From DATKDU01 sp035512595 (lineage in GTDB: Bacteria; Planctomycetota; Planctomycetia; Pirellulales; Pirellulaceae), in assembly GCA_035512595.1 (NCBI GenBank), contig DATKDU010000381.1:1-25815 (forward strand): a stretch of DNA of 25,815 bases, read 5' to 3'. This document shows, piece after piece, positions 15,331 to 24,290 of the stretch (positions are counted from its first letter, which is position 1; each line of letters starts with the position of its first letter). Below the pieces are notes generated by a model. That model was not told where the DNA came from. It ran no database searches and saw nothing but the letters and a program-made list of their open reading frames with translations. The translations under genes were made by a program, and so were the position numbers.

Positions 15331-17901
15331 ATGAGGAGCCTGTTCGCAGCGGCCGCTGTTTCCCTTTCGCTGGCGCTAGCCGCCGGCACTCAGGGGCAGG
15401 AGCAGCCCGACTACGCCCGCGACATCAAGCCGCTGTTGGCCAAACACTGCGCCAAGTGCCACGGCCCCGATAATCAGGAAAACGGGCTGCGGCTCGATGC
15501 GGCGGCGCTGGCCATTCGCGGCGGGGATGGCGGGGCGGCAATCGTGGCGAGCAAGCCGGCCGAGAGTTTGCTAATCAAGGCGGTCCAGGGGGCGGACGAT
15601 GTTTCCAAAATGCCGCCGGAAGATGAGCCGCAACTGACGGCCGATCAAATCGCGTTGCTCGTGAAGTGGGTCGAAAGCGGCGCGAAGCATCCGGCCGACG
15701 AGCGGCCGACGCCGTCCGCTAAGGCGAGTCACTGGTCGTTTCTGCGGCCGGTGCGGGCTGCATTGCCGCAGGTCAGCCGGGGCGATTGGCCGCGGAGCAG
15801 CATCGACCGCTTCATCCTGGCGAAGCTCGAAGGGGAGGGGATCGCGCCGTCGGATGAAGCCGCCAAGGAAACGCTTCTGCGTCGGCTCTATCTCGATCTG
15901 GTCGGACTGTTGCCGACGCCGGAGGAGGTCGAAGCGTTCGTCGCCGACGAAGCGCCCGACGCCTACGAGCGGCAGGCCGATCGGCTCTTGGCGTCGTGCC
16001 ACTACGGCGAGCGCTGGGGCCGGCATTGGCTCGATCTGGCGCGGTATGCCGACAGCAATGGCTACACGCGCGATTTCGGCCGGCAGATCTGGAAGTATCG
16101 CGAGTGGGTGATCGGGGCGATCAATCAGGGAATGCCGTTCGACCAGTTCACGGTCGAGCAGATGGCCGGCGACATGCTGGAGAACCCAACGACGGCGCAG
16201 ATTGTGGCGACCGGCTTTCACCGCAACACGCTGATCAACGAGGAGGGAGGGACCGACCAGGAGCAGTTCCGGGTCGAGGCGGTGGTCGATCGGGTCAGCA
16301 CGACCGGCTCGGCATTTCTGGGGCTGACCCTCGGCTGCGCCCGCTGCCACAGCCACAAGTACGATCCGCTCACGCAGGCGGAGTTCTATGAGATCTTCGC
16401 ACTGCTGAATCACTGCGACGAGCCGACGCTCGAATCGCCGTCGGCACTGCAAATTGCCAGCGGGGAATTGGAGCGGCGGGATGCGATTCGCGCGCAAATC
16501 GCCGAGCTCAACAAGCTGGTGGAAGCCGACCGCGGACAAGTCGAGGAGGCGCAGCAGGAATGGGAAGCGACGGTTACCCCCGAGCAGCGGGCGCGGCTGC
16601 CGGGGCCGGTGCAGGTCGCGTATGACATGCCGTTTGGGAAGCGGGACGCGGCCAACAAGCAGTTGATCGAGGAATACTATCGCGAGAGCGACGACGCCCG
16701 GCGGCGGTTCCCGCTGCTGGAGGAGATTTATCAACTCAAGCAGATCGAGCCCAAAATCCCGACGACGATGATCGTTCGCGAGCGGAAGGAGCCGCGGGAG
16801 ACGTTCGTCCACAAACGGGGGGATTTTCTCGATCCGGGGGCCAAGGTGACGGGGAATGTGCCGGCGGCACTGCCGCCGCTTGCGTCGCGGCACGTAGAAC
16901 GGAATTCATTCCGTTCCCAACGAGCGGGTTCCGAGAACCCAGAGAACGGAATGAATTCCGTTCTACCGGACCGCCTCGACTTCGCCCGCTGGCTCGTCTC
17001 GGCCGAGAATCCGCTGACGCCGCGGGTGGTGATGAACCGCGACTGGCAAAAATTCTTCGGCCGCGGCATTGTCGAGACGGAAGACGATTTCGGTTTGCAG
17101 GGTACGCCGCCGACGCATCCGCAGTTGCTCGACTGGCTGGCGCTGGAGTTCGTGATCAGCGGCTGGGACACCAAGGCCATGCACCGGCGGATCGTGCAGA
17201 CGGCGACCTATCGGCAGACTTCGCACGTGCGGACCGACCTGGCGGAGAAGGACCCGCAGAACAAGCTCCTGGCTCGGCAGAACCGGCCCCGGCTCGATGC
17301 AGAAATTGTCCGCGACGTGGCGCTTTCGGCTGCGGGACTGATGACCGAGAAACTCGGCGGGCCGAGCGTCTTTCCGCCGCAGCCCGACGGTGTGTTCGAT
17401 TTCACGCAGGACCCCAAGCCGTGGACCGCGGCGACGGGCGGCGACCGCTTCCGCCGCGGCATGTACACGCACTTCTGGCGCTCCAGCCCCTATCCGTCGC
17501 TGACGGTGTTCGACGCCCCCAACGCCAACGTCACCTGCACCCGCCGCGTCCGCAGCAACACGCCGCTCCAGTCGCTGACGCTGGCCAACGACCAGGCGTT
17601 TTTTGAATGTGCCCAGGCGATGGCGGGTCGGGTGATGGCGGCTCCGATGAATGACGATGCGGCCCGGTTGGCACATGCTTTCCGGCTTTGCATGAGCCGC
17701 GCACCCTCTGGCAGCGAATCCGCAGTATTGGCGGCAGTGCTGGCCGACGAGCGTAAGGCAATGGCTGACGATCCGGTCGCAGCCGATTTGCTCGTTTCCA
17801 AGGAGACTTGTCCCGACGACTCTGCCCGCCGCGAGCGGGCGGCGTGGACGAGCGTCTGCCGCGTGCTATTGAACCTCGATGAGACGATTACACGGGAGTA
17901 A
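15331..17901 (+). CDS. PSD1/cytochrome c domain protein (DUF1549 + DUF1553)
   Basis: Large exported planctomycete protein, 856 residues from ATG 15331 (AGAGG at 15320-15324). It has a signal peptide, then a planctomycete cytochrome-c-like domain with one heme site CAKCH (40-44). DUF1549 follows (SSIDRFILAKLEGEGI, RRLYLDLVGLLPTPEEVEAF, ARYADSNGYTRDFGRQIW), with a second CxxCH-like motif (GCARCHSHKYDP, about 334-345). After a charged coiled-coil-like linker comes DUF1553 (LDFARWLVSAENPLTPRVVMNRDWQKFFGRG ... NTPLQSLTLANDQAFFECAQ). The C-terminus ends normally (CRVLLNLDETITRE). Residues about 522-546 are an insertion encoded by REPIN-like element E, between ALPPLASR and RLDFARWL. The partner DUF1501 gene is usually directly next in line; here a nuclease-like gene intervenes. 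Function is unproven; polysaccharide-related roles have been proposed for this family. Confidence 0.92.
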   Translation: MRSLFAAAAVSLSLALAAGTQGQEQPDYARDIKPLLAKHCAKCHGPDNQENGLRLDAAALAIRGGDGGAAIVASKPAESLLIKAVQGADDVSKMPPEDEPQLTADQIALLVKWVESGAKHPADERPTPSAKASHWSFLRPVRAALPQVSRGDWPRSSIDRFILAKLEGEGIAPSDEAAKETLLRRLYLDLVGLLPTPEEVEAFVADEAPDAYERQADRLLASCHYGERWGRHWLDLARYADSNGYTRDFGRQIWKYREWVIGAINQGMPFDQFTVEQMAGDMLENPTTAQIVATGFHRNTLINEEGGTDQEQFRVEAVVDRVSTTGSAFLGLTLGCARCHSHKYDPLTQAEFYEIFALLNHCDEPTLESPSALQIASGELERRDAIRAQIAELNKLVEADRGQVEEAQQEWEATVTPEQRARLPGPVQVAYDMPFGKRDAANKQLIEEYYRESDDARRRFPLLEEIYQLKQIEPKIPTTMIVRERKEPRETFVHKRGDFLDPGAKVTGNVPAALPPLASRHVERNSFRSQRAGSENPENGMNSVLPDRLDFARWLVSAENPLTPRVVMNRDWQKFFGRGIVETEDDFGLQGTPPTHPQLLDWLALEFVISGWDTKAMHRRIVQTATYRQTSHVRTDLAEKDPQNKLLARQNRPRLDAEIVRDVALSAAGLMTEKLGGPSVFPPQPDGVFDFTQDPKPWTAATGGDRFRRGMYTHFWRSSPYPSLTVFDAPNANVTCTRRVRSNTPLQSLTLANDQAFFECAQAMAGRVMAAPMNDDAARLAHAFRLCMSRAPSGSESAVLAAVLADERKAMADDPVAADLLVSKETCPDDSARRERAAWTSVCRVLLNLDETITRE
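16894..16966. repeat. REPIN-like element E, in frame inside the PSD1 gene
   Basis: Perfect 22-base inverted arms, 16894-16915 and 16945-16966, flank a 29-base spacer. The element begins GTAGAACGGAATTC and ends GAATTCCGTTCTAC. Each arm folds as AACGGAAT, loop TC, ATTCCGTT. It adds about 24 residues to the junction before DUF1553 without breaking the frame, and GTAG is read in the harmless phase GTA-G. Confidence 0.87.
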
Positions 17902-18959
17902 TGCGCCACTCCAGCAGCTCTAGACGGCCGATGACGAAGCGGAAGAAAAAGCCCATCTCAAACAGGGGCACATCCGAACCGCAATGGAAGACGGTTGAGA
18001 AAGTGGTTGCGCTGCTGGAAAAGTCACTCGCTCCTGAAGCTCGCGTCAGGCACAACGTCAAGCTACCTTGCCTGACAACCGGACATGATGAGCAGTGCGA
18101 CGTTGTGATTGAGATGGGTCAGGAACCGAGGGTCACTTGGACAATCGTTGAAGTCCAGAAGCGCAATGAACGAGTAAAGCCAAACGACTTCCGGGGCTGG
18201 TGCCAAAAGATGCGGGACATTGGTGCCAATCGCTTGATCTGTGTCTCCGAAAAACCGTTTCCGCGCTCGATCAAAGACAAAGTTGCAAAGGAACTCGGAC
18301 CCACGGTGTTACTGGTCAGGCTCGAAGTTTTGCAGGCAAACCAGTGGCCTTTCCAAATTGTCAACAACGCCATGACGGTTTACAAGTCGAAGGTAGATGT
18401 GGATGGAACTATCAAGCCCAACCCGCTTCTGATATTTGATCCCGATCAGAACCCGTTTCAGGAATACATCGGGGAGTTGTTCAGCGCCGCGAGTCTACCC
18501 AACGTCATTCGGCGCGAAGGGCTCGCTGAGTTGCTGCCGGTGAAGGATGTAATCGATGAAGGCGTCAGGCTGATGAATAGACGCCCTAAATTCATCCGTC
18601 TGCCAGAAGGTGTCCACAGAGTGCGAATGTTCTGGAAGCCGAAAGGGGTCTCGTTCTGTTTCAACGGGAAAACCGCTCCCATTCAGAAAGTCAGAGCCGA
18701 TTACACCGTCGAAACCCGATGCGTCCATTTTCCTTTTGAAATCTCGTCCTACACCCAAGAAGGACACGACACATTAGCCTGGGTGGTCAGGGCAACAGGA
18801 AAAGTAGACGGCGAAGACGCAGAGATTCGGTTTTCCTGCGTGCCGACCGCTGATGGGGGGTTTTCGATGACCTATCCGCAAGTTTTGGGGATCAAAGAGG
18901 GGGTCTTCTTCTTTTGGGGGCACAGCGGCGAGCGAGCACGAGGCAAACCGCATTCATGA
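17901..18959 (+). CDS. PD-(D/E)xK restriction-endonuclease-like protein (Mrr-type core)
   Basis: 352 residues; an alternative ATG at 17931 (MTKRKKKPIS) is plausible. The N-terminal 130 residues fit an Mrr/type IV-like nuclease core: Asp67 in QCDVVIEM, then VEVQKR (Glu84, Gln86, Lys87), then FRGWCQKMRDIGANRLICVSEKPF, the same arrangement as the 'ECK...KLxDVGAxKGVxVS' strand-helix-strand of Mrr-type enzymes. Here the active-site lysine position is Gln or is shifted by one. The C-terminal 150 residues are a beta-rich domain of unknown kind. The start overlaps the PSD1 stop by one base (TAATG), allowing coupled translation. Base composition is visibly lower in GC than both neighbours, so it looks acquired. 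No methylase partner is nearby. Confidence 0.7.
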   Translation: MRHSSSSRRPMTKRKKKPISNRGTSEPQWKTVEKVVALLEKSLAPEARVRHNVKLPCLTTGHDEQCDVVIEMGQEPRVTWTIVEVQKRNERVKPNDFRGWCQKMRDIGANRLICVSEKPFPRSIKDKVAKELGPTVLLVRLEVLQANQWPFQIVNNAMTVYKSKVDVDGTIKPNPLLIFDPDQNPFQEYIGELFSAASLPNVIRREGLAELLPVKDVIDEGVRLMNRRPKFIRLPEGVHRVRMFWKPKGVSFCFNGKTAPIQKVRADYTVETRCVHFPFEISSYTQEGHDTLAWVVRATGKVDGEDAEIRFSCVPTADGGFSMTYPQVLGIKEGVFFFWGHSGERARGKPHS

Positions 18960-19087
18960 CTTGATGAGCTAATTGACTACTCACCGCCGCGGTTCGGTGC
19001 ATGGCCGCGGGTGTTATGCTCACCCGCACTGCGAGCTTCCCTGCTGCATTGGGTTTCTACGGCCCTCGATGGTAAGATAAGTGAGCC

Positions 19088-20536
19088 ATGAACGACAACC
19101 AATTAATTGCCCGCCGCTACTTCTTGAACCAATGCCGCGTTGGCCTGGGGGCCATGGCCCTCGGCTCACTGCTGGCCAACGACGGCGTGCTGAACTCGGT
19201 CGCGGCGGCTGATTCATCGCGCTCGCGGACCAGCGATCCGCTCGCCCCCCAGCCAACGCACTTTCCGCCGAAAGCAAAAAACATCATCTTCCTGTTCATG
19301 GCCGGCGGGCCGAGTCAGCTCGAATTGTTCGATCCCAAGCCCAAGCTCCAGGAGCTGTCCGGCAATCAGATCCCCGAGTCGTTCGTCAAGAGCAAGCGGT
19401 TTGCGTTTCTCAAGGCGGACGCCAAACTCCTGGGCAGCAAACGAAAATTTGCCCAGCACGGCCAAAGCGGCCAGACGATCAGCGAGTGCCTGCCGCATTT
19501 GCAAACGATTGCCGACGACATCTGCACGCTGCGGGCCGTGAAGACCGACGTCTTCAACCACGGCCCGGCAAAATTCTTCATGAACACCGGCTCGCCCCTC
19601 TTCGGCCGGCCGTCGCTCGGCGCGTGGCTCACCTGGGGGATCGGCAGCGAGGCGGAAAGTCTGCCTGGATTCGTCGTGCTGCAAAGCGGCCCCCGCGGGC
19701 CGCGCGGCGGAGCGCCCAACTGGGGGAGCGGCTTTCTGCCGACGGCCTACCAGGGAGTGCCGTTCCGCAGCGTCGGCCAGCCGATCCTGAATCTCGATAA
19801 TCCGGCCGGAATCCAACGCGACGGGCAAGAGCGGTTCGTGAATGCGGTCAATGATTTGAACCGGCTGCGGCTGGCGGAAACCGGCGACGGCGAGATTGCA
19901 ACGCGGATTGCGGCGTATGAGATGGCGTTCCGGATGCAGGCCAGCGCGCCCGATCTGATGGACCTGTCGGGCGAATCAGCCGAGACCATGAAGTTGTACG
20001 GCGTGGAGCCGGGCAAGCCGAGCTTTGCGATGAACTGCCTCCTCGCGCGGCGGCTGGTTGAGCGCGGCGTGCGGATGGTGCAGCTCTACCACACCGACTG
20101 GGACCACCACGGCAACAAGGGGACGGAGCTGGGTGAATCGCTCGACAAGATCTGCCTGGAGACCGACCAGGGAGCCGCGGCACTCGTGAAGGACCTCAAG
20201 CAGCGCGGGCTCCTCAAGGACACGATCGTCGTCTGGGGAGGCGAGTTCGGCCGCACGCCGCAGGGAGAGCCGCGCGAGCTTGCGGGCCGCGACCACCACG
20301 TCGAATCGTTCACGATGTGGCTGGCCGGCGGCGGCACCAAGCCCGGATTGTCGCTCGGCCAGACCGACGAGATCGGCTACTACGGCGTCGAAGACGTGGT
20401 CCACGTTCACGACCTGCACGCAACGCTGCTGCACCTCCTCGGCCTCGACCATCTCAAGCTCACGTACCGCTTCCAAGGCCGCGACTTCCGGCTCACCGAC
20501 GTGAGCGGGAAGGTGGTAGAGAAAATGCTGGTGTAG
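19088..20536 (+). CDS. Tat-exported DUF1501 protein
   Basis: 482 residues, related to the alkaline-phosphatase/sulfatase superfamily. The N-terminus has a twin-arginine signal (Arg9-Arg10, ARRYFLNQCRVGLGAMALGSLL). Family strings include NIIFLFMAGGPSQLELFDPKP, FNHGPAKFFMNTGSPLFGRPSLGAWLTWG, LYHTDWDHHGN, VVWGGEFGRTPQGEP, GRDHHVESFTMWLAGGG and YYGVEDVVHVHDLHATLLHLLGLDH. The metal-ligand-like Asp/His residues typical of the fold are present. It normally forms a two-gene unit with a PSD1 protein and is assumed to act with it outside the cytoplasm. The start is 128 bases after the nuclease-like gene. Its stop is 13 bases from the stop of the convergent Tex gene. Confidence 0.92.
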   Translation: MNDNQLIARRYFLNQCRVGLGAMALGSLLANDGVLNSVAAADSSRSRTSDPLAPQPTHFPPKAKNIIFLFMAGGPSQLELFDPKPKLQELSGNQIPESFVKSKRFAFLKADAKLLGSKRKFAQHGQSGQTISECLPHLQTIADDICTLRAVKTDVFNHGPAKFFMNTGSPLFGRPSLGAWLTWGIGSEAESLPGFVVLQSGPRGPRGGAPNWGSGFLPTAYQGVPFRSVGQPILNLDNPAGIQRDGQERFVNAVNDLNRLRLAETGDGEIATRIAAYEMAFRMQASAPDLMDLSGESAETMKLYGVEPGKPSFAMNCLLARRLVERGVRMVQLYHTDWDHHGNKGTELGESLDKICLETDQGAAALVKDLKQRGLLKDTIVVWGGEFGRTPQGEPRELAGRDHHVESFTMWLAGGGTKPGLSLGQTDEIGYYGVEDVVHVHDLHATLLHLLGLDHLKLTYRFQGRDFRLTDVSGKVVEKMLV

Positions 20537-20549
20537 GGGGGCGTGCCCG

Positions 20550-23500
20550 CTACGATTCCGCCGGCGGCGTTTCCCCTTCCTCGCCTGGCTTTTGCTCCTT
20601 CTTCTTTTCGAAGAGCTGCATGAGCTGGCCGAAGGAGCGCATCGCCTCTTTGCCCTCCTCCATGGCCTTGGTGATCGGCTTGACGACCTTGGGCTTGGTC
20701 GGCTGCCGCTCGATGACCTTGGGACCGTAGCTTTGCGGTCTGCCGCCTCCGCCGCGACGCTGATCGCGGCGGCCGCCGCCGTGCTGCGTGTGCGGAGCAG
20801 GGGGGCGGCCCCCCGCTGGAGGCGCTGATGCACCGGCGCCGACCGGCTGCGGGCGCGGCGGCCGCTGCTGTTGACGGGGCTGCTGAGGGCGCTGCGGCCG
20901 TTGCTGCTGGCGCTGGGGGCGCTGCTCCTCGCGCGGCGGACGCTGCTGCCGCTCGTGTCCCGGCGCAATGGCGGTCAGCGAGACGCGGCGGCGGCCCTTA
21001 TCGACGTCCACGACCCACACCTTGAGGACGTCGCCGACGCCGACCACTTCGTGCGGGTCCTTGATGAACCGGTCCGCCAGCCGGCTGATGTGGACCAGGC
21101 CGCTGTCGGACAGGCCGATATCGACAAACACGCCGAAATCGACGACGTTCAGCACCGTCCCCTGCAGCTCCATCCCCGGCGACAAGTCCTCGAGCTTCAT
21201 GATGCCGCGGCGGAAGATCGGCGGCGGCAGATTGTCGCGCGGGTCGAGGGCCGGGCGCGTCAGGCTGCTGACGATGTCGCGCAAGAGGTGAGTGCCGATG
21301 GCCAGCTCGCCAGCCAGCTTCTCGATATCGACGCCGCTGGCCCGCTCGGCAATCAGGTTTCGGTTGGTGGCGGGAGATTCGGTAGCCCCGTTTTCCGCCG
21401 CCGACGAATCTTCCTGCGTCTCGGCCGGTGGCGAATCGGGTATTGGAGATTCGGCCGGCGTTTCGGCGGCTGGTGCAGGTGCCTCCGCTTCCTCGGGCTG
21501 CGACACTTCAAACGGAGGCGGGGGGGAGGCGTAGGCTGCCGGTTCGGCGGCGGTCTGAGCGGCCTGAGACTCGGCCGCAGTCGCTTCGGCGGAGACGTGC
21601 GAGACAGCCTGAGGCTCCGGCGCGCTTCCCCCCGTGGATGCCGGCACGTCCTGCGAGACGGGCATCAGCCCCCCTTCACTGGCAGCAGCCGGCAGTTGGC
21701 TGGTTTCCGGCTCGGGGGGCACCGCCTGTTCGGCGGCAGCAGCCTGATTCGCATCCGTTGCGCCTGGCGGCGGCTCGATGAGGTTCTCGCCAAACTTGAG
21801 CTTCATCTGCTGGGGGCGAGCGGGGACGGGAACCACTTTGGCCAGCTCGTGTACGTCGCAGCCGAGCTTTTCCAGCACCGCCTGGGCAATGTCGTAGCTT
21901 TCGGGGTGAATCCAGGTGGCGTCGAGCGGATTCTCGCCGCCGAGGATTTTCAGAAAGCCGGCGGCTTGCACGAAGGTCGCCTCGCCAAATCCGCTGACCT
22001 GCTTCAGCTCCTCGCGGTTCTTGAACGGCCCGTGCTCGCGGCGGTATTCATAGACCCGCCGGGCAGTCAGGGCATTCATTCCCGACACGTATCGCAGCAA
22101 TGCCGGGCTGGCGCTGTTCACATCGACGCCGACGAAATTCACGCACGATTCGACGACGCCGTCGAGCGAATCCTGGAGGTGCTTGGCCTTCAGGTCGTGC
22201 TGATAGAGCCCGACGCCCAGATTGGCCGGATTGATCTTCACCATCTCCGACAGCGGGTCCAAAAGCCGCCGGCCGATCGACACGGCCCCCCGCTGCAGGG
22301 CGTCCGACTGCGGCAGCTCTTCGCGGCCCAGCGGGCTGGTGGAGTAGATGCTCGCTCCGGCCTCGTTGACGACCGTGTACGACATATCCCGGTCCTTGAG
22401 CTCCTCGGCCAGCACGTCGGCGACGAGCTGCTCGGTCTCGCGGCAGCCGGTGCCGTTGCCGATGGCGATGACCGAGACGTTGTGCTGGCGGGCGAACTCG
22501 GCCAGTCGCTGGCGGGCCTTGGCGCGGCGGTCCTCCTTGCCGATGACGTACACCACGCCGTGGCCGCGCGGATTGCCGAACTCGTCGAGAGCGACCATCT
22601 TGCAGCCGCTCTTGAAGCCCGGGTCGATGGCCAGGACGCGGCGGCCGCGGACCGGCTGCTGGAGGAGGAGCTTTCGCAAGTTGCGGACGAAGACCTCGAC
22701 CGCGTGCTCTTCGGCCTTCTCGGTCTGCTCGCGGCGGATTTCCCGCTCCAGGCTGGGGATGAGCAGCCGCGTCAGCGAGTCGCGGACGCACTGGCACAGA
22801 AAGTCGGCATGGGGATGATCGGGGGCCACCAGGTAGTGGATCGCGTCCTGCTCCATGGCCCGCTCGTCGGCCTCGATGTGGACCCGGATGGCCCGCGCCC
22901 GATCGCCGCGATTGATCGCCAGCACGCGATGCGGCGGCACTCGGTGCAGCGGCTCGGTGTAGTTGTAGTAGTCCTTGAAGGCATGCTCGCCGAGGACCTT
23001 CTTTTTCTTCTTCTTGTTCTTCTTCTTCAGGTCGGCAACCGGGATGGGAACGGTAGCCGGGGGTGTGAAGAGGCGGGGCGGCGTTTCGAGGGGTGGCGGA
23101 GTTTCCTCGGTAGCGAGAGGGGACGAGGGGGCGAGGGGGAGAGGGGAAGAGGAAGATTCGTCGGGCGAGGTAGATGGGCCGGTCGCAGCTTGATCAGCGT
23201 CAGGAGTGGGAGAGGGGGGCAGGGGAGTGGGGGAAGCTTGTTCGGCAACAACCGTTTCCCTCTCTCCGTCTCTCCCTCTCTCCTCCTCGCTTTCCGCCTG
23301 TGCCTTCGCCGCGCGGACCGCATCGGCGAGTGCCGACATGGGGACGGTGGTCGGATCGGCAACGACCGTCTGCGAGGCACTCGTTTCCGCTGCCGCCTCC
23401 GGCGCGACACTTAGTGTATCCCCCTCGCCCTCGCTCCCACTCTCCGTCTCGCCAGCTTGGATCGCGGGCGACTGCTCCGTCGCCTCGACCGGAGGCGCTA

Positions 23501-24140
23501 ATTCCGCAACTGGCTCCACCACTACCGCCGGCGGCGGCGCTTCGACCTTGGTGCAGACGATCTTGCCGCTGCGATGGAAGATTCGCCGCAGCCGGCCCCG
23601 CAGCTCGGCATTCTCGCTGTACCGCTCGGCAATCAGGTGGCCGACCCCTTCCAGCACCTCGGCCGTCGTCGGCAACTCCTTCTCCGCCGAGATGAACTCG
23701 GCGGCTCGTGCCTGGAGGTCGGCAGCCGCCGGATGGGCCTCGACAATCTCGATTGCCAGGGGCTCGAGCCCCTTCTCGCGGGCGATGGAAGCCAGCGACT
23801 GCTTCTTGGGCTTGTAGGGAAGGTAGAGGTCTTCGAGCCGCTTGGGGGTGGTGGCGTTCTTGATCTGCTCGGCCAGCTCGTCGGTCAGCTTCCCTTGGGC
23901 CTCGATCGTCTTGAGGATCGTCTGCTTTCGCTCGACAAGTTGTCGCACTTTGGCGATCCGCGATTGGATGGCGCGGATCTCTTCCTCGTCCAGCCCGCCG
24001 GTGAAATCCTTGCGGTAGCGGGTGATGAACGGAACGGTGTTCCCCTCGTCCAGCAGGGCCACTGTCCGTTCCACCTTGTCCGGCGGCAGATTGAGATCAC
24101 GGGCGATATGCCCGAGATCGACCGAAATAGTCGAATTCAT
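20550..24140 (-). CDS. tex: Tex-family RNA-binding protein with large low-complexity inserts
   Basis: Cytoplasmic Tex/Spt6-like protein, 1196 residues from ATG 24140, against about 770 for typical bacterial Tex. The Tex_N part (residues 1-190, with VPFITRYRKDFTGGLDEEEIR and LEDLYLPYKPKKQSLASIAREKGLEPLA), the YqgF RNase-H-like fold (RVLAIDPGFKSGCKMVALDE, about residue 503), the helix-hairpin-helix region (SPALLRYVSGMNALTARRVYEY) and the S1 domain (ELQGTVLNVVDFGVFVDIGLSDSGLVHIS, about 995) are all intact. Extra material is at about 200-380 (Pro/Ala/Glu/Ser-rich, ending in a lysine run KKKNKKKKKK), about 788-923 (Ala/Pro/Glu-rich) and a 140-residue Gln/Arg/Pro tail after the S1 domain. An upstream in-frame start at 24233 is less likely because the added residues are Arg-rich and non-conserved. 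Tex is linked to transcription or RNA handling; its exact role is unsettled. Confidence 0.9.
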   Translation of the reverse strand: MNSTISVDLGHIARDLNLPPDKVERTVALLDEGNTVPFITRYRKDFTGGLDEEEIRAIQSRIAKVRQLVERKQTILKTIEAQGKLTDELAEQIKNATTPKRLEDLYLPYKPKKQSLASIAREKGLEPLAIEIVEAHPAAADLQARAAEFISAEKELPTTAEVLEGVGHLIAERYSENAELRGRLRRIFHRSGKIVCTKVEAPPPAVVVEPVAELAPPVEATEQSPAIQAGETESGSEGEGDTLSVAPEAAAETSASQTVVADPTTVPMSALADAVRAAKAQAESEEERGRDGERETVVAEQASPTPLPPSPTPDADQAATGPSTSPDESSSSPLPLAPSSPLATEETPPPLETPPRLFTPPATVPIPVADLKKKNKKKKKKVLGEHAFKDYYNYTEPLHRVPPHRVLAINRGDRARAIRVHIEADERAMEQDAIHYLVAPDHPHADFLCQCVRDSLTRLLIPSLEREIRREQTEKAEEHAVEVFVRNLRKLLLQQPVRGRRVLAIDPGFKSGCKMVALDEFGNPRGHGVVYVIGKEDRRAKARQRLAEFARQHNVSVIAIGNGTGCRETEQLVADVLAEELKDRDMSYTVVNEAGASIYSTSPLGREELPQSDALQRGAVSIGRRLLDPLSEMVKINPANLGVGLYQHDLKAKHLQDSLDGVVESCVNFVGVDVNSASPALLRYVSGMNALTARRVYEYRREHGPFKNREELKQVSGFGEATFVQAAGFLKILGGENPLDATWIHPESYDIAQAVLEKLGCDVHELAKVVPVPARPQQMKLKFGENLIEPPPGATDANQAAAAEQAVPPEPETSQLPAAASEGGLMPVSQDVPASTGGSAPEPQAVSHVSAEATAAESQAAQTAAEPAAYASPPPPFEVSQPEEAEAPAPAAETPAESPIPDSPPAETQEDSSAAENGATESPATNRNLIAERASGVDIEKLAGELAIGTHLLRDIVSSLTRPALDPRDNLPPPIFRRGIMKLEDLSPGMELQGTVLNVVDFGVFVDIGLSDSGLVHISRLADRFIKDPHEVVGVGDVLKVWVVDVDKGRRRVSLTAIAPGHERQQRPPREEQRPQRQQQRPQRPQQPRQQQRPPRPQPVGAGASAPPAGGRPPAPHTQHGGGRRDQRRGGGGRPQSYGPKVIERQPTKPKVVKPITKAMEEGKEAMRSFGQLMQLFEKKKEQKPGEEGETPPAES
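23115..23289. repeat. Purine/pyrimidine mirror-like inverted tract inside tex
   Basis: A nearly pure purine run on the plus strand (23115-23154) is answered by a pyrimidine run (23255-23289), so the two can pair imperfectly, with another purine-rich piece between (23206-23236). It encodes the Pro/Ser-rich part of the first low-complexity insert. It may be a degenerate inserted repeat, but the termini lack a clear GTRG/CYAC pair. Confidence 0.4.
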
Positions 24141-24290
24141 CGAATGCTCATAACTGCCGCGAACCTTCCGCAGGCGCCAAGAAGCAGCCCGCCTCCAGCG
24201 TCGCAATCTAGCGCGGCGGGGCAGGGTTGTCAAGGATTGCAGGGGTGCTAACGTGGTCCCAGCGTCGCGGGTTCGTGCAGGTTGCCGTCA

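Noticed and set aside
15571..16893. A 440-codon open frame on the minus strand opposite the PSD1 gene
   Set aside because: Arg/Leu-rich shadow without domains; the plus strand has CxxCH, DUF1549 and DUF1553.
20871..23414. An 847-codon open frame on the plus strand opposite tex
   Set aside because: Antisense shadow in GC-rich DNA; the minus strand encodes complete Tex domains.
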